From contig DAOTVD010000257.1 of NCBI GenBank assembly GCA_034437075.1, forward strand, positions 1-10,687: a stretch of 10,687 nucleotides of DNA. The letters are read 5' to 3'. Under the pieces are notes generated by a model. That model was not told the origin of the DNA. It saw only the letters and a program-made list of their open reading frames with translations, and ran no database searches. Shown here in pieces: positions 1 through 7,063 of the stretch (position 1 is the stretch's first letter; each line of letters opens with the position of its first letter). The DNA is from DAOTVD01 sp034437075 (GTDB taxonomy: Bacteria; Chloroflexota; Anaerolineae; Aggregatilineales; J027). The position numbers and the translations under genes are program-made.

Positions 1-183
1 TCGCGCATGCATATGTATTTGCACAAAGACCAGGGGAAGTATTTTATAGAGGACGCGGGCAGCACGAATGGGACGTTTCGTAATGGCAGCCCCGTGAAGC
101 GGCATGAGCTCGCGGCAGTGCAAAATGGTGATGAAATCCGCCTGGGAAACTTGCGTTTGTATATTTATTTCACCAATATATAA
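1..183 (+). CDS. FHA-domain protein, C-terminal fragment
   Basis: The reading frame is open from the first base and stops at TAA 181-183, giving 60 residues; the start lies outside the window. What remains is the C-terminal half of a forkhead-associated domain. Near the start is an S-R-M-H segment matching the family's SxxH motif, followed by D-A-G-S-T-N-G-T and then N-G, the loop residues that contact phosphothreonine and shape the binding site. A final run of beta-strand-like residues (LRLYIYF) fits the last strand, and the protein ends just after it. FHA domains read threonine phosphorylation by Hanks-type kinases. A kinase of that type lies 9 kb downstream, but nothing in the sequence links the two. 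Domains before this FHA are unknown. Family confidence is high; role is unknown. Confidence 0.88.
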   Translation, partial: SRMHMYLHKDQGKYFIEDAGSTNGTFRNGSPVKRHELAAVQNGDEIRLGNLRLYIYFTNI

Positions 184-204
184 GGCGTTTTCTAACCCTT
201 TGCC

Positions 205-324
205 CATCTAACTCTGATTCATTTCATATACCCGGGCGGTATAGTGGTAGCATAGCACGGCCCCGTTTTGCATTATACCAAACGGGGATTTATGCTTTTT
301 CTATTTGAACCCAGGAGCGTTGCC
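205..324 (+). promoter_or_regulatory. lon leader with three competing helices (attenuator-like)
   Basis: This non-coding stretch contains segments that can pair in alternative ways. TATACC (227-232) is complementary to GGTATA (238-243), giving a 6-bp stem with a 5-nt loop. The same GGTATA, extended to 238-246 (GGTATAGTG), can instead pair over 9 bp with CATTATACC (271-279), with one G-U wobble. The 271-279 segment is most of the loop of the 261-287 hairpin. The two longer helices cross with no connecting nucleotides, so they should be mutually exclusive. This resembles an anti-antiterminator, antiterminator and terminator set. A weak promoter-like pair (TTGCCC 200-205, CATATA 225-230) is possible but unconvincing. 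If it were used, the first helix would be left out of the RNA. No known riboswitch or CIRCE motif is recognised. Confidence 0.4.
261..300 (+). terminator. Hairpin plus T-tract, probable intrinsic terminator
   Basis: CCCCGTTT (261-268) and AAACGGGG (280-287) form a perfect 8-bp inverted repeat around an 11-nt loop. An A/T-rich stretch follows, ending in TTTTT (296-300). The T-run starts 8 nt after the stem, which is less tight than an ideal terminator. It lies 77 nt after the FHA gene's stop and only 12 nt before the AGGAG of lon. It could therefore end the FHA transcript or act as an attenuator in the lon leader. Confidence 0.6.
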
Positions 325-2817
325 ATGTTTGGCCTGAAAAACATAGATACCGAAGACATTCTCGCACACCTCCCAGCAGATTTGCCAGTTTTGCCGCTCC
401 GGAATGTGGTTGCTTATCCCTTCACCATGTTGCCGATTGCCGTGGGCACGCCGCGCGCATTGCGCTTGGTGAATGCGGCTGTCGAAGATGATGGCCTGGT
501 GGTGTTGGTGACATCCAAAGACCCCGAATTGGATGAACCCGGTACCGAAGATGTCTACAAGACGGGCACATTAGGCATTATCCAGCGTACCAGCCCCGGC
601 GAACACGATAGCTTGCAGATGGTCGTGCAGACCATTGAGCGTGTCAAGATCGATACATGGTTGGCCGAAGAACCCTATCTGCGGGCCGAAGTGACCGTGG
701 CGCCCGATCATGAAGAAGATGATGATGAAAGCGAAGCTTTGCACCGTCAACTGGTGCAGGTCGCAAAAGATGTGGTTGACCTGACCCCGAATTTGCCCAA
801 CCAGGTGGCCGAATTTTTGGACCATATCGCCGATGGGCGATTATTGTCGTATACCATTGCGGCCAACGCCCCCATGGACCTAGAACAGGCCCAGCAAACG
901 CTAGAATACGATAGCGTGAACGCCAAGATGAAGCTCCTTTTGGGGGTGTTGATGCGCGAAAAGCAATTATTAGAAATCGGCCAGCGCATCACCAACGAAG
1001 TCCATGAGCAGGTGAACCAAGAGCAGCGCGAATTCTTCTTGCGCCGTCAGTTGGACTCGATCAAAGAAGAACTGGGCGAAACGCAAGACGAAGCCGCTGA
1101 ACTGGAAGATTATCGCGAGAAGATCGAAGCCGCAGGTATGACCCAAGAAGCCCGCGACCAGGCCATGCGTGAATTGCAACGTATGGAGCGCATTCCGCCG
1201 CAGTCGCCCGAGTATGGCATGATCCGCACCTATCTGGATTGGTTCATCGACCTGCCCTGGGACAACCTGAGCGAAGATCGGCTAGATATTGCCAACGCGC
1301 GCCAGGTGCTAGAAGAAGACCATTACGGGCTACAAGACGTGAAGGATCGTATTCTGGAATTTCTCGCGGTGCGCAAATTGGCCAAAGACCGCAGCGAACC
1401 CGACACAGATGCCGAACCAAGGCAAGATGACGGCAGCACGATTGAAGGCACTGGCGCGATTTTGCTATTTGTGGGGCCGCCTGGTGTGGGTAAAACCAGC
1501 TTGGGCAAGTCGATTGCGCGGGCGCTGGGGCGCGAATTTACGCGCATGAGCTTGGGCGGTATGCGGGACGAAGCCGAAATTCGCGGCCATCGCCGCACCT
1601 ACATCGGTGCTATGCCGGGGCGTATTATCCAGGCGATCAAGCGGGTAGGCACGCGCAACCCAGTGTTCATGCTGGACGAAGTCGACAAAATCGGTTCGGA
1701 CTGGCGCGGCGATCCGTCTAGCGCGTTGCTGGAAGTGCTCGACCCGCAGCAAAATAATGCCTTCCGGGATTATTACCTGGATGTAGATTTTGACCTGAGC
1801 GATACGATTTTCATTGCCACGGCCAATCAACTCGACACCATCCCCGGCCCCTTGCAAGATCGTATGGAAGTGATCCGCGTCGATGGTTACACCGAATATG
1901 ACAAAATGCACATCGCACGGCAATATCTGGTGCCGCGTCAGTTGCGCGTCAATAGCCTGCACGCCGATGAAATCACGTTTACCGAGGATGCCCTACAACG
2001 CCTCATTCGCGAATATACGCGCGAGGCGGGCGTGCGCAACTTGGAACGCGAAATTGGCTCTGTGATGCGCAAAGTGGCCATCAAGATCGCGGACGGTTCT
2101 GCCGAGCATGTCACCGTCGATGAAGACAATGTTCAGGAACTGCTCGGTAATCCGAAATTCCGTTTCCAGGGCAAGCAAGGTTGGGATGTGCCCGGTGTGG
2201 CGGCGGGCTTGGCCTGGACGCCTGTCGGTGGGGATGTCTTATACGTAGAAGCGGCCCGCACGCCTGGCGCCAAGGGCAATATGACCATCACGGGCCAACT
2301 AGGCAAAGTGATGGAAGAAAGCGTGCGTATCGCGTACAGCTATTTGCGTAGCCACGCGCCCGAACTGGGCATTGATGCAGCTAGTTTTGTCGACGCAGAT
2401 GTCCATATCCACGTACCCGAGGGCGCTGTGCCCAAAGATGGCCCCAGCGCGGGTATTACCATGCTGACGGCCCTGTATAGTCTTCTGGTAGGTCTGCCGG
2501 TGCGCAACGAAGTCGCGATGACGGGCGAGATCACATTGCGTGGCGAAGTATTGCCCGTGGGCGGGATCAAAATGAAAGTGCTCGCGGCGCATCGCTCCGG
2601 GATGCAGACGATCATCCTGCCCGCAAAGAACATGGATGATCTGGATGATTTGCCCGAGGAAGTGCGCAACGATATGACGTTTGTGGCCGTGCGCCGTATT
2701 GACGAAGTTTTAGCGGCAGCCATTCAGCCGGTTGAACTGACCCAGCCAGGCCATCTGGCGATTAACGCCGACGATGGCGAATCACTGATCGAGAGCGTTC
2801 GTCAGGCACGTTCGTAA
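325..2817 (+). CDS. lon: ATP-dependent Lon protease (endopeptidase La)
   Basis: Lon is a cytoplasmic hexameric AAA+ protease that degrades misfolded and selected regulatory proteins. The 830-residue product has the full bacterial layout. The N-terminal substrate-binding domain begins near residue 16 (LPVLPLRNVVAYP) and is followed by a long helical region (about 210-320). The ATPase has Walker A GPPGVGKTS (384-392, K390), Walker B FMLDEVDK (D451, E452) and a sensor-1 region IATAN. The S16 protease domain has PKDGPSAG with catalytic S708, and GGIKMK with K751 as partner; the 43-residue gap equals that in E. coli Lon. I chose ATG 325 because AGGAG (313-317) sits 7 nt upstream. The in-frame TTG at 268 lies inside the hairpin. 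A polar, acidic insertion (about 355-377) precedes Walker A and helps explain the greater length than E. coli Lon (784). The hydrolase gene 44 nt downstream is probably co-transcribed. Confidence 0.97.
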   Translation: MFGLKNIDTEDILAHLPADLPVLPLRNVVAYPFTMLPIAVGTPRALRLVNAAVEDDGLVVLVTSKDPELDEPGTEDVYKTGTLGIIQRTSPGEHDSLQMVVQTIERVKIDTWLAEEPYLRAEVTVAPDHEEDDDESEALHRQLVQVAKDVVDLTPNLPNQVAEFLDHIADGRLLSYTIAANAPMDLEQAQQTLEYDSVNAKMKLLLGVLMREKQLLEIGQRITNEVHEQVNQEQREFFLRRQLDSIKEELGETQDEAAELEDYREKIEAAGMTQEARDQAMRELQRMERIPPQSPEYGMIRTYLDWFIDLPWDNLSEDRLDIANARQVLEEDHYGLQDVKDRILEFLAVRKLAKDRSEPDTDAEPRQDDGSTIEGTGAILLFVGPPGVGKTSLGKSIARALGREFTRMSLGGMRDEAEIRGHRRTYIGAMPGRIIQAIKRVGTRNPVFMLDEVDKIGSDWRGDPSSALLEVLDPQQNNAFRDYYLDVDFDLSDTIFIATANQLDTIPGPLQDRMEVIRVDGYTEYDKMHIARQYLVPRQLRVNSLHADEITFTEDALQRLIREYTREAGVRNLEREIGSVMRKVAIKIADGSAEHVTVDEDNVQELLGNPKFRFQGKQGWDVPGVAAGLAWTPVGGDVLYVEAARTPGAKGNMTITGQLGKVMEESVRIAYSYLRSHAPELGIDAASFVDADVHIHVPEGAVPKDGPSAGITMLTALYSLLVGLPVRNEVAMTGEITLRGEVLPVGGIKMKVLAAHRSGMQTIILPAKNMDDLDDLPEEVRNDMTFVAVRRIDEVLAAAIQPVELTQPGHLAINADDGESLIESVRQARS

Positions 2818-2821
2818 CCCC

Positions 2822-2850
2822 ACCGGAGACCTCATACCGGAGACCTCATA
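2822..2850 (+). repeat. Perfect 14-bp tandem duplication between lon and the hydrolase gene
   Basis: ACCGGAGACCTCAT occurs twice without a gap (2822-2835 and 2836-2849), and the next base, A2850, continues the period. Each copy carries a GGAG. The working ribosome binding site for the next gene appears to be the separate AAGGA at 2851-2855, 6 nt before its ATG. It is most simply a replication-slippage duplication in the spacer. Confidence 0.9.
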
Positions 2851-2861
2851 AAGGATAGTGC

Positions 2862-3788
2862 ATGAGCTTACCGAATTTCTATGACCCGCAACGGGTCGGG
2901 CAACTGTATAAACCGGACACGCTGGCAGCGGTAGAGGCTGGCCGCCGCGCTGGCTTTGCTCCGGCGAGCGATGACCAACGTAAGACAGTGCTCTTGCTGG
3001 TGGATGCGCAGGTGGATTTTATTCACGAAGATGGCGCGCTGGCTGTGCCTGGCGCGGTGGCGGATACTCGCCGCTTGATCGAGTGGATGTATGCCCATAT
3101 GGCGGACATCACCCATATTGCGGCCTCATTGGATAGCCATGTACCTATTCAGATTTTCTTCCCAACGTGGTGGGCTAATGCCGATGGTGAACATCCCGAT
3201 CCGCATACGGCTATCAGCGCTGCGCAGGTGCAGCGCGGCGCATGGCGTCCGCTCTATGAGCCGGACTGGTCGATGGATTACGTCCGCAAGCTAGAAGAAG
3301 ACGCCAAAAAGCAGTTGATGATCTGGCCTTATCATGTGCTGATTGGCACGCCGGGGCATACCATTACGCCTGCGCTATATGAAGCGATTGCGTATCATAG
3401 CGCCGCGCGCAATGCGCAGCCGCAATTCCTGACGAAGGGCACCATCCCCAAAACCGAGCATTATTCGATTCTAGAACCAGAAGTGAAAGTGCCCGAGCAT
3501 CCCGAAGGGACGCTCAACATCGATTTTCTGGAAATGCTGGCCCAGCATGACACGGTATATATCGCGGGGCAGGCCAAGAGCCATTGTGTGCTCGAAACCG
3601 TGATTTCGACCATGCGTTACTTCCGCAGTCGGCCCGAAATCATCGAAAAGCTGAATGTATTGATGGATACGACCTCGTCGGTTGCGCATCCAGAAATTGA
3701 CTTCGAAGCGATGGCGCAAGAAGCCTTCGCGGAGTTCAAGCGCGAAGGCTTGACGCTTACCACCACCCAGGCCGCGCTAGGGGGTTAG
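2862..3788 (+). CDS. Isochorismatase-family cysteine hydrolase (nicotinamidase-like)
   Basis: The 308-residue product belongs to the isochorismatase/nicotinamidase fold, whose members hydrolyse amide or ether bonds through an Asp-Lys-Cys triad. All three residues are visible: D48 in LLLVDAQVDF, K192 in TKGTIPK, and C242 in AGQAKSHCVLE. A possible metal site follows the DxH pattern (D91, H93), perhaps with H111, as in nicotinamidases. It is longer than the usual 180-220 residues. It has an N-terminal extension of about 40 residues and an insert with FPTWW and an HPDPHT segment, features I associate with a large nicotinamidase-related subgroup. There is no signal peptide, so it should be cytoplasmic. 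AAGGA precedes ATG 2862 by 6 nt. Deamidation of nicotinamide for NAD salvage is a reasonable guess, but the substrate cannot be fixed from sequence. Its 3' end overlaps the opposite-strand gene by 12 bp. Confidence 0.85.
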   Translation: MSLPNFYDPQRVGQLYKPDTLAAVEAGRRAGFAPASDDQRKTVLLLVDAQVDFIHEDGALAVPGAVADTRRLIEWMYAHMADITHIAASLDSHVPIQIFFPTWWANADGEHPDPHTAISAAQVQRGAWRPLYEPDWSMDYVRKLEEDAKKQLMIWPYHVLIGTPGHTITPALYEAIAYHSAARNAQPQFLTKGTIPKTEHYSILEPEVKVPEHPEGTLNIDFLEMLAQHDTVYIAGQAKSHCVLETVISTMRYFRSRPEIIEKLNVLMDTTSSVAHPEIDFEAMAQEAFAEFKREGLTLTTTQAALGG

Positions 3789-5321
3789 CTGGCGCAGGGT
3801 CTCGAAGGCCGGGCGGGGGGCGCCATCCGGCCCGATGAGGCTATAGTAGCAGGGCCAATCTCCAGCACCCCGTGCCGTGCAGGCGTTCAGGTTATCCAAG
3901 AACATGGGGCCTACATAGGTTAAATCGCGCCCTAACTGAAAGCCCCGTGCCACATATTGCGCTTGCTCGGCCAGGTCAGTATACGTGACATACCCAACTT
4001 CTGGATTTACGATGGCATCCTCGGCGGGCTCGGTGCCCCAACCAAAAGCTGTGACCCATATAAAGGTGCCGCTGTCGTCATTTTCGTTCATGATTTCGCG
4101 GCTGGCTTGGAGTGTCTCGAGGAAGAAGAAAGCGGCTTGGTCATCCCAAGCGGGGACGGCGGGGCGATTGTTGCGGCAGCAGGTCGCATCGGGCGGGTTG
4201 GCCCAGCCATACGCCTGCACGCCTACCCCATCGCTAAAGTCTGCTAATCCGGCCTCGTATAAATTAGCCAGATAGACCAGATTATCAATCGCGGTAACGC
4301 TATCATTGGTGGCTGTTTGGGCCAGCCCAGCGGAGATAACGCGCGCGGTTGGGTCGGCGGCTTTGATGGCATTGTACGCGGGGCGTAGCAGGGCCATATA
4401 ACTCTCGGCGGAAAGCGTGCCGCCGCGCCAGTTACTCACCAGGTTGGGCGTGTGCCAGACTTCATATGCATCGACCATATCCGAATAGCGTTCGGCCAAG
4501 GCGCCGATAAACCTTGCATAATCGGCGGGGTCTTGGGGCGGGCCGTCATCCTGAGTAGTGGCGCGGGCCCAGTTCGGCGCGTCCGATACGCTGAGCATGA
4601 TGTTTATGCCAGTCGCGTCCAGCGGATCAATGAGCGCGTCCAGCGCATCAAAGTCGATATTGCCCTCGGTGCCTTCGTAGCGCGCCCATTCAATAGGCAA
4701 CGCGACCCAGCTAACGCCCAGGGTTTCCAGATTCGACGAGGCGCCATAGGCCACGATGCCGAAGTCAAACCCGACGCTAGTGGCTTGGTTGTCGGGGAAG
4801 GGCGTTACTGCGGGGGCTGGGCCCCCTGTGCCCAAGTTATTGGGCGGGGCTAAGGGCGAGGTGCGCTCGGGGATGCGCAAGCGTTGCCCGATGAGCACAC
4901 GATTGAAGTCTGAAATATTGTTGAGTTCGGCTAGCTCGGCCACTTCCACGCCATAGCGGCGCGCGATGGTGTATAGGTTTTCGCCATCTCGCACCAGATG
5001 CGTTTGGGCGGTCGTGGTTGGGCGGGGTGTTGGGCCGGTTTCATCCGCTGCCTGGGCCGTGGTATCTGCCGAGTCAGCACTAGGGATAACCAAGGTTTGC
5101 CCGACTGCAAGTTGGTTCGGGTCGTCTAGTCCATCTGTGGCTTCGACAATCTCGCGAACGGTGACGTCATAGCGTTGGGCGATACTGAACAGCGTTTCGC
5201 CGGGTTGCACAGTATGGGTGCGCGTAGGCGCTGCGGTGTCGTCCTGCGCAACCGCGAATGATACCGTGCCAAGCATCATCATGAACCCTAAGAGAGCAAA
5301 ATATGTGACAAAACGCCGCAT
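3777..5321 (-). CDS. Secreted double-LysM protein with a glycosidase-like barrel, probably inactive
   Basis: The 514-residue product begins with a signal peptide (MRRF then a hydrophobic core, likely cleaved after AVA at 25). Two LysM modules follow: about 35-79 (HTVQPGETLFSIAQRY) and 107-151 (HLVRDGENLYTIARRY). Ser/Thr/Pro/Ala-rich linkers lie at 80-106 and 152-183. LysM binds peptidoglycan or chitin-like GlcNAc chains, so the protein is probably wall- or envelope-attached. Residues 184-510 look like a (beta/alpha)8 barrel of the GH-A clan (GH5/GH39-like). In that clan the acid/base Glu lies in WNEPN; here it reads WHTPN (289-293). The nucleophile Glu expected in a TEFGW-type strand reads TAFGW (424-428). 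Both catalytic acids thus appear lost, suggesting a binding rather than cleaving role. Cys pairs (381/382, 481/491) could form disulphides outside the cell. GGAGG lies 7 nt before ATG 5321. Confidence 0.85.
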   Translation of the reverse strand: MRRFVTYFALLGFMMMLGTVSFAVAQDDTAAPTRTHTVQPGETLFSIAQRYDVTVREIVEATDGLDDPNQLAVGQTLVIPSADSADTTAQAADETGPTPRPTTTAQTHLVRDGENLYTIARRYGVEVAELAELNNISDFNRVLIGQRLRIPERTSPLAPPNNLGTGGPAPAVTPFPDNQATSVGFDFGIVAYGASSNLETLGVSWVALPIEWARYEGTEGNIDFDALDALIDPLDATGINIMLSVSDAPNWARATTQDDGPPQDPADYARFIGALAERYSDMVDAYEVWHTPNLVSNWRGGTLSAESYMALLRPAYNAIKAADPTARVISAGLAQTATNDSVTAIDNLVYLANLYEAGLADFSDGVGVQAYGWANPPDATCCRNNRPAVPAWDDQAAFFFLETLQASREIMNENDDSGTFIWVTAFGWGTEPAEDAIVNPEVGYVTYTDLAEQAQYVARGFQLGRDLTYVGPMFLDNLNACTARGAGDWPCYYSLIGPDGAPRPAFETLRQLTP

Positions 5322-5486
5322 GGGCCAACCTCCATAAATTTGAACGACCTACCCATGATAAATCAAAGCGCCCGCCCGCGCCATTCTAGGTCGTCGCCGG
5401 TTGGGTATTCGCCACGGGAATCGGTAGTATTCCGCCGGATTTTTGGGCATAATGGGCGCAAACTGTAAAAGGTCTCTAAAACACTC
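5322..5486. promoter_or_regulatory. Divergent intergenic region with two inverted repeats
   Basis: This 165-bp gap must contain the promoters of both flanking genes. ACGACCTA (5344-5351) and TAGGTCGT (5387-5394) form a perfect 8-bp inverted repeat 35 nt apart. GGAAT (5417-5421) and ATTCC (5429-5433) form a smaller dyad around 7 nt. A -10-like CATAAT (5448-5453) faces the plus-strand gene, but no good -35 stands at the right distance. TTGGGT (5401-5406) and TAGTAT (5425-5430), 18 nt apart, are an alternative weak plus-strand pair. For the minus gene a TATCAT -10-like sequence (complement of 5355-5360) is present without a clear -35. Confidence 0.35.
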
Positions 5487-6356
5487 ATGATCTCCTCTGC
5501 CCCAGCAGGCCACGAACCGGAATTACCACATTTACGGCTGGTGCCGGTAGATGCCTTGACCCCCCATGAAGAGCACGATCCTCAGCGCAGCGCGCCCCTG
5601 GTGAAACGCATCGCCGATTCGGGCATTTGGTTGAATCCGCCGATTGTCGCCCCGTTCGATCTTCAACGCCCGGATGCGGGGTATATCATTTTGGACGGTG
5701 CGAATCGCTATCATTGTGTGCGTCAACTCGGCTACCCGCATATTTTGGTGCAAGTGGTAGATTACGATGGGCCGAATGTTCGCTTAGAAACCTGGGATCA
5801 TGTACTCAGTAATATCGAGATTGAAGCCTTGATCCCACGCTTACACGAGATAGAGGGTGTAATGGCGCAAGATGCCAGCCAAAGCGATGCGGAAACGGCC
5901 TTAGACTTGGGCGCGGCGCTGGCCTATATCCGCGTGTTGCCCGACCGCATCACGTTGTTGATCTCGGATGATGATAGCGTGACCGCACGCACCCAACGCC
6001 TGCGTCAACTGGTGGATATATACAAGAACATCGCCAAGATTGATCGCTTTAACGGCGATAATCCGCAGGCTGTTTTGCAAATGCACCCGGACGCCGCCGC
6101 CGTGGTCGTGTTTCCGCTATACACCCCAGACGAGATTATGCAAGCTGCCCACCAGGGGGTGTTTTTGCCGCCGGGTATCTCGCGCCATATCATCAATGGA
6201 CGCGCCATGCGTTTGCTGTATCCCCTGGATGAACTGCGCCGAACAGATAAAGCACTTGATGATAAGAATCAAGATTTGCTAAATTGGATACAGCAGCGTG
6301 TTGCTCAAAAAGCAGTGCGCCTATATGCCGAAGCCACATATATTTTTGACGAATAG
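5487..6356 (+). CDS. ParB/Srx-fold protein of the SbnI/SerK type (possible free L-serine kinase)
   Basis: The N-terminal half has the ParB/sulfiredoxin fold, but the whole protein resembles the staphylococcal SbnI and archaeal SerK enzymes, not plasmid-partition ParB. Those enzymes phosphorylate free L-serine to O-phospho-L-serine. From memory, SbnI begins LKLVPVD...HE with catalytic E20; here LRLVPVD (16-22) is followed by PHEE, placing E28 at the same point. The nucleotide-binding segment is ILDGANRY (68-75), with Asn where SbnI has His in DGVHR. The C-terminal domain also fits: PPGISR (228-233) and INGR match PAGVTR and SGR of SbnI, and the length (289) is close to its roughly 254. There is no helix-turn-helix region typical of ParB. 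The start ATG has a poor Shine-Dalgarno (AAAAGG 14 nt upstream). It heads a four-gene operon. The family match is good; the kinase activity is inference. Confidence 0.72.
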   Translation: MISSAPAGHEPELPHLRLVPVDALTPHEEHDPQRSAPLVKRIADSGIWLNPPIVAPFDLQRPDAGYIILDGANRYHCVRQLGYPHILVQVVDYDGPNVRLETWDHVLSNIEIEALIPRLHEIEGVMAQDASQSDAETALDLGAALAYIRVLPDRITLLISDDDSVTARTQRLRQLVDIYKNIAKIDRFNGDNPQAVLQMHPDAAAVVVFPLYTPDEIMQAAHQGVFLPPGISRHIINGRAMRLLYPLDELRRTDKALDDKNQDLLNWIQQRVAQKAVRLYAEATYIFDE

Positions 6357-6376
6357 CGCTGAGGTGCCAACCAACC

Positions 6377-7063
6377 ATGCCCTTATCGGATGCTTTGTTC
6401 GAAACGCGCATTGCGCGCCATGTGCAATTACCATATTTACTCTACACGGTCAATCAACCTGCTCCGCCCGAAGGGTATCCTTTGCTCTTATTTTTGCACG
6501 GCAGCGGCGAACGCGGCACCGATTTGAGCTTGCTCCGCCAACATAGCTTGCCGCGCTTACTGGCCGATGGGTTGGATTTTCCGGGCCTGGTGCTCATGCC
6601 GCAGTGCCCGCCCAATAGTATCTGGTCGCTCTTTCAGGAAGGGCTCATCGCATTGTTGAATGACATCCAAGATCATTTTGCGGTGGATGCGGCGCGCATT
6701 TGCCTGATGGGCTTGAGTATGGGCGGGGCCGGAGCGTGGGATTTAGTGCTACATAGCCCCGATGTTTTTGCTGGCTTGGTCGCAATTTGCCCGCCCAATC
6801 GCTGGATATTTGGCTATCCTGACCAATTGATCCATGTGCGACACATTCCGGTGTGGCAATTCCACGGCGAAACCGATTCGGTCGTGGCGGTGGAAGACTC
6901 GCGCGAGTTGGCGTCGGTTTTTCGTGCGTTAGGCGGCGAGATTCGCCTGACCATTTATTCGAATACCGGGCACAACGCCTGGAAGCCCGCTTTTCAGGAG
7001 CCCGAATTATGGCCCTGGCTATTGAATCTACGTCGCCAGGCCCCAGAAACGAGCCAGACATGA
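6377..7063 (+). CDS. Alpha/beta hydrolase (esterase/peptidase-like)
   Basis: The 228-residue protein is a compact alpha/beta hydrolase. An oxyanion-hole motif FLHGSGERG (39-47) is followed by the nucleophile elbow GLSMGG (112-117, S114). The acid is probably D167 in HGETDSVV, and the base H199 in TGHNAW. PQCPP (75-79) and this spacing resemble the phospholipase/carboxylesterase and predicted-peptidase groups (COG0400/COG4099-like), whose substrates are short esters or acyl groups. There is no signal peptide or membrane segment, so it should be cytoplasmic. GAGGTG (6361-6366) lies 10 nt before the ATG, and 20 nt separate it from the preceding gene. Its TGA stop overlaps the ATG of the next gene (ATGA), implying translational coupling. 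The true substrate is unknown. Confidence 0.83.
   Translation: MPLSDALFETRIARHVQLPYLLYTVNQPAPPEGYPLLLFLHGSGERGTDLSLLRQHSLPRLLADGLDFPGLVLMPQCPPNSIWSLFQEGLIALLNDIQDHFAVDAARICLMGLSMGGAGAWDLVLHSPDVFAGLVAICPPNRWIFGYPDQLIHVRHIPVWQFHGETDSVVAVEDSRELASVFRALGGEIRLTIYSNTGHNAWKPAFQEPELWPWLLNLRRQAPETSQT

Noticed and set aside
231..287. T-box riboswitch, because GGGCGGTA recalls part of the T-box sequence next to a terminator
   Set aside because: The rest of the conserved T-box and the specifier stem are missing, the leader is too short, and lon is not an aminoacyl-tRNA or amino-acid gene.
231..320. tRNA-like string: GGTATAGTGGTAGCA resembling a D-arm, with TTTGAACCC downstream resembling a T-loop
   Set aside because: The ends do not pair as a 7-bp acceptor stem, there is no 5-bp anticodon stem with a 7-nt loop, and the middle is taken by the 8-bp hairpin. 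At most it is a chance likeness or a highly decayed remnant.
268..324. Longer lon start at TTG 268
   Set aside because: The codon lies within the terminator-like hairpin and has no ribosome binding site. ATG 325 has AGGAG 7 nt upstream and gives the normal N-terminus.
1465..1962. 165-codon minus-strand open frame inside lon, with several others in 571-2723
   Set aside because: They are antisense shadows of a strongly conserved gene. Their products are rich in His, Arg and Gln without domain-like structure, and they lack convincing ribosome binding sites.
5487..6356. Chromosome or plasmid partition protein ParB
   Set aside because: Only the fold of the N-terminal domain is shared. There is no helix-turn-helix, no parA neighbour and no parS-like site, and the C-terminal half fits SbnI-type proteins.
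6853..7059. N-terminal extension of the ACT-domain protein back to 6853
   Set aside because: It lies entirely within the hydrolase gene in another frame, is Arg/Gly-rich and unlike the ACT family. ATG 7060 forms an ATGA overlap.
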